Source of the DNA: Kuschelorhynchus macadamiae
Taxonomy: Eukaryota > Arthropoda > Insecta > Coleoptera > Curculionidae
DNA length: 64,000 nucleotides
Direction of reading: 5' to 3'
Assembly (NCBI GenBank): GCA_030620095.1
Contig: JAUTXW010005194.1
Span: 294,501-358,500, forward strand
Positions 19,936-29,739 of this stretch are shown piece after piece. Under the pieces are notes generated by a model. It was not told where the DNA came from. It ran no database searches and was given only the letters and a program-made list of their open reading frames with translations. The position numbers were made by a program, and so were the translations under genes. Position 1 is the first letter of the stretch. Each line of letters opens with the position of its first letter.

Positions 19936-20715
19936 CGCCTTGTAGAAAGATGGTTAGCAGATCTTTATCAACACCTTTCAAGTTTCTAACTGTGGAATAT
20001 TTTTTATCTTCTGTGGTACTTTTAGTATACAAGCAGCAATCTATTAGCATATGATCAGAAATTTGAGGTACATTTTTAGCAGAATAATTATAATCTTCTT
20101 CTTCCTTTGGTATGAAAATCAAATCAATTAAACTACTGGTTCTATCTGTTATTCTCGTAGGTGTGTTTACAATTTGTTGTAAATTAAAAGTTTCAATACA
20201 AGACATTAAATCTTGAACACTTTTATTATTTAAATCTAAAAAGTTCAAATTAAAATCGCCACCACAAATAACCCTATTACATTCTATCGAAACATGTGAT
20301 AAAGAGTCTTCAAAGCTAGTTAAAAAATCAAGAAACTGACCTCTAGGTGGTCTGTATATTGAGCCTAAAATTTATAAAACATTAAATTTAAATTTAATCC
20401 ACAGCTGCTCTAAGTGTTCTGTATGAATTAAATTGATAACTTCGTATTTAAAATTATTTTTAAAATCCATACCAACTACATCACCTCTAGATGTTCTGTC
20501 AGCCCTAACAAAAGTATAATTGGTATTAGTATATGATTTTCCTCAACATTATTATTAAGCCATGTCTCCGAAACATCTAAAATATCGTAGTTATTTTGTA
20601 ATAAAACATTTTTAATTTCAGTGAAATGATGAACTAAAGAACGCACATTCAAGTAACCAAAATGCAAACTTTTCATTCTCTCTGTTCCGCCGCAGAACTG
20701 CAAGAAATAACCCAA
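19936..20715 (-). pseudogene. LINE-A APE-type endonuclease
   Basis: On the minus strand: LHFGYLNVRSLVHHF (metal-binding Asn block), YDILDVSETWLNN (the E-T-W block), a degraded middle part, then IVNTPTRITDRTSSLIDLIF and QISDHMLIDCCLY (the final SDH block). This is the order of an apurinic-type endonuclease that nicks target DNA for LINE insertion. Stops and frameshifts break it, and the Transib cut it at 19935. The 20716-20870 stretch is the LINE 5' end. Confidence 0.85.
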
Positions 20716-20870
20716 AAGAAAACAAAATTTGAAATGCCTCTAAAAAGCAAAAAATAGAAACAATAATTATTCGCAACTTATAAATATAGATAGATACAGT
20801 CAAAAAAAAAATGTAGGAGAAAAATATAATTTTTGAGTATTAAATTTTACGGAAAAAAAAATTAGAAAAA

Positions 20871-21877
20871 ATATGACCTACCTTCAACTCTAGCCACAAC
20901 TACAAAAATATTATGTCTAAGTTTTCTAGCACAGGAATTTATCCTTTTAATCGTGATATTGATGAAGCGGATTTTGCTCCATCAAATGTCACCGACAGAC
21001 CTTTAGAGCATAAGCCTGATGAAATAGAGGATAATATGATAAATAAAAGTAATTTTAAAGTTAATACTGAGACCAATATATTGGTGCCAATGGAACCAAC
21101 CAATAATGGCATAGATTGTGCTACAGAACATATTAATTAGCCCCAGCCCAGTTGTTCTGGAATATCGCATAAATCAGATAGACAAATGGCAATCATATTG
21201 TCTGAATCAATAAAACCTGATCCTCAAGGAAATTTCAGTAAACCAAAAAAGGTTGCGATATTAACTGACACCCCCGAAAAACTTGATTTGTGGGGGTGCC
21301 TATTCTTCAAGCAGAAGATTGGTTAGAATGTCGTGCGTGGAAGGGGTAGGCCCATTTTACTTGTACGAATAAAGTCTCTTTTACGTATGCATCAATTGTG
21401 ATTCAGAGGATGACTTGGAATAAATAAGAACCAGAATGTTTTGCTATTTTTGTTAACTAAAAAAGGAACAACATTATTTTTAGTGAACGATTTTTATTTT
21501 TATTTCCTTTAAAAATATCTGTAAAATGTTTAAAAGATATATTTTTGAAATACTTGATTGATATCTATAATTTAGTTGTTACAAACGGCACCACCTCTGG
21601 TACAATCGACACCAATATGGTGCCAGTTGTAACATACGTTCACTTGTTATAAATTGACCAAAATAATATTAGTTTTAAAAATAAATTATAATAGAACACA
21701 TACTGATTAGCATAGCAATAAAAGGTGCTAATACCAAAATAATATTAGTTTTAAAAATAAATTATAATAGAACACATACTGATTAACATAGCAATTTAAA
21801 AAATATATTTTTATGTAATTAGACTTATAAAAAAAATTGTTTTTTTAGATTTAGTTACAATTGATACCAGTCTCCCC
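20871..21877 (+). pseudogene. Pogo-type transposase P2, C-terminal part, and right end
   Basis: Continues P2 after LINE-A: YDLPSTLATT, then STGIYPFNRDI and DFAPSNVTDRPL, an internal TAG at 21138, VAILTDTPE, and a degraded zinc finger (DWLEC-x2-, AHFTCTN and after a shift YVCINCDSEDDLE) ending near 21430. The GIYPFN-R block is diagnostic of pogo/Tigger C-termini. The element ends AGTCTCCCC before TA at 21878. Confidence 0.85.
21658..21800. repeat. 76-bp tandem duplication in the P2 3' region
   Basis: The stretch starting CCAAAATAATATTAGTTTT at 21658 recurs at 21734 with almost the same sequence through ACATACTGATTA. Confidence 0.9.
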
Positions 21878-22059
21878 TACCTTTTACACGTTTTATTTCT
21901 TTGACATAAACAATTGTCACCTAAAAATGGGGCTATGTAACCCAAACACATTAATAGAAGTAAACGTGTTTTAAGGGTAGTTTAGAGTGTTTGTATAGTT
22001 ATGTTGCAAAATGAGTGACAGAATTAAAAGGATAATGCAAATGGCTAACAGAATTAATG

Positions 22060-22902
22060 AAGGTAAGGTATTTGTCATTAGTACGATGACCGCATGCCAC
22101 TTTCATCTTTTTAACCACCTATTTCCACCAAAATTGATGGCCAAATAATTCCGATAAATTTCAAAAAAAAACAAAGATAAAGGATATATTTATGGTTTTC
22201 CCGATGTTGCTGATATTTTTAAATTTAAAAATGAGAATATTATAAAGAAACCAACCAATTCAACCATGAACCAATACAAGGTCAACTAAAAAAATTCGAA
22301 GTTGATTTTTTCAATCACATTATAGATATTTGTATAAACTCGACAGCAGGAACGATTTTTAAAACTGAGCAGTCACAAAAAATATTTGGCTTTCATTTGT
22401 TTAAAAACAAACAATTATAATGATTTTTTAAAAAATGCCAGGACCTCTTTATACATTTAACAAATTACAATAAACCTGTAAACTTTTTATTTGACGCTAC
22501 ATATAACACAGCATTAATGTTGTTCAGAAAAATTACCCGACAGATAATTTTCCAAATACTGCTTTAAGAATACTCAAAAATGTTTTTTGGCTTTTTCGCA
22601 ACTGAAATTCAGTTGCGAAAAAGCCAAAAAACATTTTTGTTTGTCAATCTAAACGCAACAAATAATCTGAACACACTTAAAAATTTAAGAATACTGTCAA
22701 GTCTGCCTGTAACAGTCGCAAGTAGAGACCATTCGTTTTCCAAGCTAAAATTAATAAAAAATTATCTTCGATCCAGAATGGCTTAAGCTAGATTAGTTGA
22801 TCTAACCGTCTTATCTATTGAATGTGAGATATTAAATGATATCAGTTTTGATTCGATAATAGACGATTTTGCCAAATCGAAAACTCGTAAAGTTCAATTA
22901 TA
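22060..22902 (+). pseudogene. hAT-B transposase relic, C-terminal region
   Basis: Fragments in shifting frames: FNHIIDICINSTAGTIF, NYPTDNFPNTALRIL, then LRILSSLPVTVASRDHSFSK, LIKNYLRSRM and a final IDDFAKSKTRKVQ. The LPVTVAS...SFSKLKLIK-YLRS block is the hATC dimerisation domain of the zinc-finger MYM/52-kDa-repressor-like branch. Many stops and an inserted palindrome between ALRIL and LRIL make it dead. Confidence 0.8.
22575..22639. repeat. Near-perfect palindrome, 32-bp arms
   Basis: Two 32-base arms are exact reverse complements around a single central A (arm landmark GGCTTTTTCGCAACTGAA). It sits inside the hAT-B transposase relic. Confidence 0.95.
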
Positions 22903-23300
22903 ATGTTTACTTATGTATGTGTAAATGTGTTTTTCTTCCTTCTGTACGAGTCATTTTTCACAAAAACGCTGGAACATATGAAGTGGTTTAAATTGTTGTT
23001 CATCTTTTTGAAATATTTTCAGGCCTCTCCCTGCAACCTCTTAATATGGAGGGATGAATTGGCGCAAATTCCACTTTGCTGCCAAGTAAGTATACCGTTT
23101 TTCTGTTATAACATATCTATTTGACCCTTACGAGGATAGGTTAATATATCTAAAATAGAGACGAGATTTTTCGAGATGAGACGAGACAAGGCCTTAATCT
23201 CGTCTCGTCTCGACCATATTTTCGAAACGAGACGAGATGAGATTAGCCAAAGTCGAGACGAGACGAGACAATACCTTAGTCTCGCCTCGCGGCATCACTA

Positions 23301-23458
23301 CTGAAACTGGGTTATGGGGATAGAACGCGTAACCTGCAAAATGTTTGTAACATATTTAATTACAAATATCCTAACAGAAATATAGTAACTAAATTTGCCG
23401 TGAGGAAAATTAATAAAAAATCTCTGGAAAATTCCTCATTTTTCTACCAAAACACTAG
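23301..23458 (+). pseudogene. Mariner-type N-terminal helix-turn-helix fragment (M3)
   Basis: Open stretch reading GYGDRTRNLQNVCNIFNYKY, then PNRNIVTKFAVRKINKK, which resembles the N-terminal winged helix domain of insect mariner-like transposases (G-x8-A-x4-FNERYPDR type). It lies between hAT-B and P4 with no continuation. Weakly supported. Confidence 0.45.
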
Positions 23459-23857
23459 TAGGGGAAAGGAGTTGAATATCGATCAGCGGCTAATATCGAT
23501 CATCTTAATTTTACTCAGCTCTAGCAGCCTATCAAATTAAAAAAATTGTGGTGCCATCTCTTGAGGCACATACAACTTACTAACGGTAACTTCGGGCAGT
23601 TTCATTGTAACATCGAGTGTGCGCGTACACAAACAGTTTTTTCGCAATATTTTTGTTATTTTCTGTGTTCGTCGGATAAGGTATGTACTTCTCAATATTA
23701 GAAAATCCGAAGCTACGTTAGTACTAATAGTTGCATGGCAGTCATAGATATTTTATACACTGTTAACGAAATTGTCGATTTGTTGTTGTTCGAAATTGTA
23801 GATTGGCTAGCATGATCGATATTACCCGCAAGCTTCATTGATTTTTATTCTTTGCAG

Positions 23858-23877
23858 ATGCCCCAGAAAAAGTATTT
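23858..23877 (+). pseudogene. Start of the P4 transposase
   Basis: After TTTGCAG (a 3' splice site) the ATG at 23858 reads MPQKK, like pogo transposases that begin MPR-K. LINE-B sequence follows almost immediately and the helix-turn-helix domain is missing. Confidence 0.5.
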
Positions 23878-24149
23878 TTTAATGACATTCATACCTCTAT
23901 TCAAGATTGTGTGCTAAAAGACAATAACAAATCGGCCTTCCTGTCCTTCGATAGTTTTATGCATATTTACGAGAGATCACCTTATGGAGACTCATCATAT
24001 AATAGTAAAAAACTTATTTGTAAATACTTATCTATGCACATTTTTTGTTTGAACTTGGACAGTGACAAACTTGTGCTTTCTGAAAAGGAAAATGTTGTAA
24101 ATGAACCATATTCAGTAAGCAATAATGATTTTTTAGAATAGACAATTCT

Positions 24150-24655
24150 GTTAGTTTTACATGTATGCCTCTAAACATTCATTGCATTAGAAATAAAATT
24201 GATGAATTGTCACTATTCTTAGAAATAGTAATAATCCGGATATCTTACTTATTACTGAGCATTGGTTAAAGGAAAATAAGTGTATTGGTCTTTCAAATTA
24301 TAAATTAGTTTCTAAGTATGCAAGACTAATCTCTGTGCATGGTGGAACAATGATTTTGCTACATAATAATTTTACGCAATATTCGTTTTTAAATTATGAT
24401 AAGTTGGTTGCAATGTTGGTTGAGAAAGAATTTGAATTTTGCATTGTTCAATCTTCTAGGATAGATCAGTTTCTTGTCTGCTTAAATAGGCAAACAAATA
24501 CAGAATTATCTTTATTTATAACTAGATTAGAATGTCTTTTGACTGAAGTTCCTTCACACATTAATGTTATTTTAGCTGATGACATAAATGTTAATTATGC
24601 TGATAAATCTAGTTTAGGTACGCAAAAGTTAGACAGTTTATTTGCCTCACTTGAC
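24150..24655 (+). pseudogene. LINE-B endonuclease, first part
   Basis: MPLNIHCIRNKIDELSLFL with the N-terminal Asn-type block, DILLITEHWLKEN (E-x-W), then LADDINVNYADKSSLGTQKL in place of GDFNI, ending in LDSLFASLDL at the piggyBac site. Frameshift near 24225. The Gly-Asp-Phe-Asn motif is altered, so it is likely inactive. Confidence 0.8.
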
Positions 24656-24659
24656 TTAA
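24656..24659. repeat. TTAA target site, left of piggyBac
   Basis: TTAA immediately before CCGTTTCGCGTCGA; its partner is at 27205-27208. Confidence 0.95.
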
Positions 24660-24955
24660 CCGTTTCGCGTCGACTTTATTTTTAAAATTTTTTATTTCAA
24701 ATTACTGTTGGGTTATATATGTCCCAGAGCAAATTAAAAAAATTCGGATGGGAGCTGGTCGAATCATATTTGAATACTAAGTTGTCCCACACGCTTTCTA
24801 ATGCTTTAGGAGCAATTTTTGTATTACGGGTTGCCGATATTTATAGGTTAGTTTGTATTTAGAGTAATTAAGACTGCCACGTGTTGTTGTTTACTGCAGA
24901 ATATAAGCCATTTTTCCAGAATTACGTTAAAATAATTGAATATAGTGTTTGGACC

Positions 24956-24963
24956 ATGACCAG
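24956..24963 (+). CDS. piggyBac transposase, first exon (ATGACCAG)
   Basis: Eight-base coding start followed by GTAAGTTTT. Splicing to the CAG acceptor at 25111-25113 gives MTRRRFLTQKELEALV in phase. The intron is 150 bases. The upstream frame of exon 2 has no ATG, which supports this start. Confidence 0.75.
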
Positions 24964-25113
24964 GTAAGTTTTATAAATACCTTGGCCCAGTTTTATCATA
25001 ATATAATTCTATTTTTTTGGCTTTTTATAAACAAAAGTTGCGTCGGGACATATATGTCCCAGCCGAATTCTTTTTTGGTATGTTATTGTCCCACTAGTGT
25101 TTTACCGACACAG

Positions 25114-26902
25114 GCGGCGATTTTTAACCCAAAAAGAGTTAGAGGCTCTCGTGGAAGAAGGTTTATCCGATGTATCTTCCGAAGAAGACCCATTCCAAGA
25201 CAGTGGGTCAGAATACTTAGAAGAGGATACTTCTTCTAGTGATAATTCTAACGTTGGAGAGACTATTTCAAAGCGTAAAAAAGTTCTAAAAAAAAAGTCT
25301 AAAAAATCTAAAAAAATTGAGCCGACTTTTTCGGACCATACTGAAGCTTCGACGTCTTTTCATAATGGTGAAAATGAATTTTCTAGCAGCTCTGACAGTT
25401 CGGATGACGAACTTGTTCAACCAGATACCCCCGCCCCTTCAGCAGACAATATTGTGATATGGAAAGAAGTTGTTGATTTCAATCCTCGCTTCAAAATTCC
25501 AGAGGAAGCTAATTGTACCCTGCTGGCTAACGTTCATCGAGAATCAACAGAGCTAGATGTATTTCTACAACTAATGCCACCTTCATTATTCATATATATC
25601 GCGCAGTGTACCAATGAGCGTTTAAAAATTTTGGAAGGGGTTAAAAAGAAAAAACAAAAAGAAACAGATTCATATGAAATTATGATTGTTACTGGATGTT
25701 TTCTTATAATGGCTTATAATAAATTACCTCAAATTCAACATTATTGGGCTTCTCATAAGTCTTTGGGAAATGAAGCAATAAAACAAGCAATATCAAGAGA
25801 TAGATTTCAACTTTTATCTAGTAAGTTGTACTTCAACCAGCCTAAAAAGCCAACTGATGCCAGTAAAACTTATTATGTTGACGAGTTAGTTTCCTGCCTA
25901 AAATATACTTTCCCTAAAGCTAGAACTGAAAGTAAATTTCAGTCCATTGATGAGTCGATGACAAAATTTAAAGGTCGTTCGTCTCTCAAGCAATATTTGC
26001 CATTAAAACCGATTAAACGAGGCATTAAAATATGGGAGCGATGCGATTCTAAAACAGGTTATGTATACGATTTTAATATATATTCAGGAAAACAAGCAGG
26101 CCCTGTAGAAGGTACATTAGGTGAACGGGTGGTGAAAAAATTAACTGAAACTCTGAGAGAAAAGGATGTACTTATCTGCTATGATCGGTTTTTTACATCT
26201 GTCGAGTTGATGAATTCTTTACCTTTACCCCAAGTCGGTACGTGCATTTCTAACCGTAAAAATATGCCCAAATTTGAGAAAAGAAAAATGAATCGAGGAG
26301 AAATGCAAACACTGTGCTGCGACCAGGGAACTATAGCTTTTCTTTGGATGGACACAAAAGAAGTGACGTTGCTTAGTAACTGCCATACAGACCAAATAGT
26401 TGAAATTGAGAGGACTGCCAAGGATGGAACTAAAAAAAAGGTACCATGCCCGGAAGCAATACGCACTTACAACACTTACATGGGTGGTGTGGATCTATCT
26501 GATCAACTAACTGGACTATATGATATCGACCGGAAATCATTGAAATGGTGGAAAAAGGTATACTACAAGCTGTTGTTAACCACCGCAGTAAATGCGTGGA
26601 TAATTTTCAAGGAAGTTCGAAACCGAGACGTTCCATTTTTGACATATATGGTCGATTTAGCAGAACAATTAATTGGAGCTGGACGAGAGAATGCAGCCGT
26701 AACGCGCAAAAGATCATTTGGAAGAACAACGATCTCATCAGCAAACCTCATCAATGTGGGAGATCATCTCCCAATTGTTTCAAAAACTAGAAGGAGATGC
26801 CGAAGATGTGCTCAACAAAATAGAGAAAAACGTACAGTAATAATATGTTCCGCATGTGACGTGCCCCTGTGCAAGGACTGTTTTTCATGTTACCATTCCT
26901 AA
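25114..26902 (+). CDS. piggyBac transposase, main exon
   Basis: About 597 residues with no stop. The N-terminal acidic and serine-rich region (to about residue 115) is as in other piggyBac proteins. The DDE_Tnp_1_7 domain follows: QSIDESMTKFKGRSSLKQYL with the first Asp, VLICYDRFFTS with the second, and TYMGGVDLSDQLTGLY with the third. The C-terminal cysteine-rich zinc finger (RCRRCAQ, CSACDVPLCKDCF) binds DNA ends. It cuts and pastes precisely at TTAA. All catalytic and zinc residues are present, so the copy may still be competent; expression is unknown. Confidence 0.95.
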
Positions 26903-27204
26903 ATAAGCCTTATATTCTCATTTGTGTTAAAAACAATACAGTTTTAGTTTTTCGTAGATATGCCTTTGTTTTACTACTGGGACCTATATAGCCCATATTT
27001 TAATACTACTGGGATATATATAACCCACGTTGTAAGTTTTGTATTCTTATAAATAAAATTAAATTTGAAGTATTATGGGCGTTATAGGGCCTAACAAAGT
27101 TAAAATATTCGGAAAAATATTTAAATTTCCAGATAAAAAAAAGTCGCCTTTTCAAAACCTTTTTTTTTCTCTGGGACATATTTAACCCAATCGACGCGAA
27201 AGGG

Positions 27205-27208
27205 TTAA
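27205..27208. repeat. TTAA target site, right of piggyBac
   Basis: Partner of 24656-24659. Confidence 0.95.
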
Positions 27209-27459
27209 ATATGCATGTTACTGAACCCACGCGTAAAACAAAATATTCTGGTACATTGATTGACTGTATGTGTTCCAACATGCAAGACGATGCTGTTTCT
27301 TGTTCTGTGTTAAATGCTGGTCTTTCAGACCATGAAGCTGTACACTTTAAATTTAAGATTGCCGCTAAAACTAAATCCAGTAATAGGAAACAGCTAAAAC
27401 GACTTTTTACTAAGCAAAATTATGATAGGATTTCTCAGTTATGTTTAACTGTGCAATAG
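27209..27459 (+). pseudogene. LINE-B endonuclease, second part
   Basis: NMHVTEPTRKTKYSGTLIDC and GLSDHEAVHFKFKI complete the endonuclease, with the final SDH block intact. It joins the 24655 end once piggyBac and one TTAA are removed. Confidence 0.8.
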
Positions 27460-27516
27460 AATAAAATTTTAAATTCAGAAAATCCTCTTCAACAGTTTCA
27501 CCGACTTCTTTGTGAT

Positions 27517-28828
27517 GTGTTTAATGAAACTTTTCCCCTTAGAATGGTAAAAAATCGTAAAAAGAAAGGTTGGTTTACCAAAAGTCTAAAGGTGTCTGCT
27601 CAAAATATGCGATCTTTGCATACTTTAAGAAAATTTTTATTTCATAGTAATGTATTCATGAATTATTACCGGAAATACCGTTCTATATACAAATCAACAA
27701 TTAACTTGGCAAAAAAGGTACATTTTTCACAAAAAAAATGTAAAATCCCACAATAAACAAAAGGAATGTTGGCAAATTGTGAACGACTTAACTGGTAGAA
27801 CTAATACTACTTTGGATTACAATATTAATGCAGACCGACTCAACTTCTTTTATTGCACTATAGCTGAAAAATTGGCCAAAAATATCTCTAAAAAATTTGA
27901 TCCACTTGAATATGTTAAAAGTATTGTAATAAATGACACCTTCTATATCCTACCAACTAATCCAGAAGAACTGATTGAAGTTTTTAAAGATATTAAAAAT
28001 CTCAAAGCCTCGGGTTGGGATAATATTTCTGTTAGGGTGCTACTGAGGCTTCCTTATCACACTTTAATCGCCTTAGCTGAAGCTATTAATTGGTCATTTA
28101 CATGCGGAGAATTTCAATCTGATCTGAAATTTGCTAATGTGATTCCAATTTTTAAGAGAGGTGAAACTGATGTTCCCTCCAATTTTAGGCCAATTTCCCT
28201 GCTCCCCACCTTATCTAAAGTTATAGAGAAACTTATGAAAAAGAGGATGCTATTCTTTCCCAAAAAACACAGTATTCTTAACACACGACAATTTGGATTT
28301 CAATCATCATTGTCCACAGACGACGCCATATTCTCTCTTCTTGAAACTGTATGCGAAGGCCTAAATGACGGAGAGGTTGCTGCTGCGGTGTTCTGTGATC
28401 TATCTAAAGCATTTGACTGTGTGGATCATAGAATACTTCTCAGCAAGCTTGAAGTTTATGGATTTAGGGGGAAAGCTTGTGCCTGGCTTAGTTCCTACTT
28501 GGCTGATCGGTGTCAAATTGTAAGTTTTAAAAATGATCAGTCAGGCAAATTAAATATTGCTGCAGGTGTTCCACAGGGGACTGTTTTGGGACCATTGCTT
28601 TTTTTACTATATGTTAATGATTTGCCAAGCATTAACATACAAGGTTTGTTTACCATGTTTGCCGATGACACAACTGTTTTATGGCACCACCATGATCCCA
28701 AACAGTTGGAGCATGTTGTTAAGAGGGATTTGGAAATAATAAAAGACTGGTGTAACTCAAACTCACTTACACTGAACATAACAGAAACGAACATTATTTC
28801 ATTTAAATGTTCAATGACCAACCAATAG
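27517..28828 (+). pseudogene. LINE-B linker and reverse transcriptase
   Basis: The linker (WFTKSLKVSAQNMRSL) is followed by KNLKASGWDNISVR, NFRPISLLPTLSKVIEKLM, VFCDLSKAFDCVDHRILL, GVPQGTVLGPLLFLLYVNDL and TMFADDTTVLW, giving reverse transcriptase motifs 0 to 5 with the catalytic Asp residues (LSKAFD, FADD). Stops at 27757 and 28826 split it from the flanking segments; otherwise 350 residues are open. Confidence 0.88.
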
Positions 28829-29330
28829 ACAGTTTACGTGTTAAGAAGTTCTTGGGTCTCTACATAGATGATAGGCTAAAATTTGAGAAACATATTTTGA
28901 ATGTGAATTCTAAGATTGCAAGGGGTTGCTGTGCCCTAAGAATGTCTCTCGCGAGCTAGATTTATCAGTGGCAAAGAGTGTATATCATGCCTTGATAGAG
29001 TCACATTTGCGCTATGGCTTGTGTTTCTGGGGAAGCTGCCCTAACTATGTATTAAATTCCACATTTATTATACAGAATAGAGCAATTCGGTACTTATCTA
29101 AAGCTAGGACCCGTGTTTCTTGTAGGCCTTTATTTAAATCCTTGAATATTTTGACCCTCACGTGCCTATTTATTCTTGAAACGGTGTGCTTAATTCATAA
29201 AAAAATTCGTTCAGAAATCCTAACTGAAAATGCATATCCCACAAGAAGTACTCATGTATCTAGGTTACCGATTCCTTCATCAGAACTAATAAAAAAAATC
29301 ATTCATTTACAATGGAAGGAAACTGTTTAA
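28829..29330 (+). pseudogene. LINE-B C-terminal region
   Basis: VKKFLGLYIDDRLKFEKHI, ESHLRYGLCFWG, FIIQNRAIRYL and RLPIPSSELIKK, the post-reverse-transcriptase region shared with LINE-C. Frameshifts near 28940 and 29320. Confidence 0.8.
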
Positions 29331-29739
29331 CAAACTGCCTTTACGTATGAGAAAAATTTCTTGTGGAAGAAAATTTAGAAAGCAAGTTAAAGAACTTTTA
29401 GTTGGGAAGGCCTATTATACAGTTGACGAATATTTTACTGATAGATCTTGAGTGCATTTTTGCTAAATTGACTTTTAAGCTCTTTTTCTGTTCTTCTTTT
29501 TTTCTTTTTATTTTAAATTTTATATACAATTCTTTAGTTTTAAGTTGGTATTTTATAGTATATACAAGCAAACATGGTCATATCTATTTATATATTTGTG
29601 CTGATACATCATATTTACAGTTTTTTTATTTAGCGTTGTCAATAATACAGTTAGGTATATGTTTAATATATCTTTTTTATTTGGCTTTGTCAATGATGCT
29701 TTTATTTTAGACAGTAAAGCTTTTTTGAGTTGAATTGTT

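Larger units (their letters stand above)
4494..20870 (-). mobile_element. LINE-A, non-LTR retrotransposon, interrupted three times
   Basis: A minus-strand LINE with an ATT/TAA-repeat 3' tail at about 4491-4516. Reading down the minus strand it encodes an APE-type endonuclease (20715-19936), a linker (16401-15856), the N-terminal reverse transcriptase (9194-8683) and the remaining reverse transcriptase plus C-terminal region (5756-4769). The gaps are exactly filled by Transib, P3 and hAT-A with their target duplications. The reverse transcriptase (GFRKG, LLDYSKAFD, GVPQ-x-SILGPLLF, FYADDTQ) is of the CR1/jockey broad type. No ORF1 was seen. The ends are approximate; the insertion split pogo P2. 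Confidence 0.88.
21880..23300 (+). mobile_element. hAT-B relic (zinc-finger MYM-type hAT), left end not found
   Basis: The right end is GGCATCACTA, so the terminal repeat reads TAGTGATGCCGCGAGGCGAG. It is preceded by many GAGACGAGA repeats in both orientations (23157-23285), typical of some insect hAT ends. A decayed hAT transposase lies upstream. No left terminus was seen, so the 21880 boundary is only the P2 edge. Confidence 0.7.
24660..27204 (+). mobile_element. piggyBac element, apparently intact
   Basis: The ends CCGTTTCGCGTCGA and (reverse complement of the right) CCCTTTCGCGTCGA are flanked by TTAA duplications, the piggyBac signature. Length 2545 bases. Repeats of GGGTTATATATGTCCCAG type occur inside both ends (24711, 25046, 26980, 27005, 27172). 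It carries a two-exon transposase with no lesion. It is the innermost insertion of its nest and probably young. Confidence 0.96.
23878..29715 (+). mobile_element. LINE-B, non-LTR retrotransposon, interrupted by piggyBac
   Basis: Plus-strand LINE with a short upstream frame (23911-24141), a degraded APE endonuclease (24170-24655 and 27209-27459), a linker (27500-27760), reverse transcriptase (27779-28828) and a C-terminal part (28829-29330). 29331-29715 is the 3' UTR. Of the same family as LINE-C (shared CDLSKAFDCVDHRILL and GVPQGTVLGPLLFLLY motifs). The ends are approximate. Confidence 0.85.
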
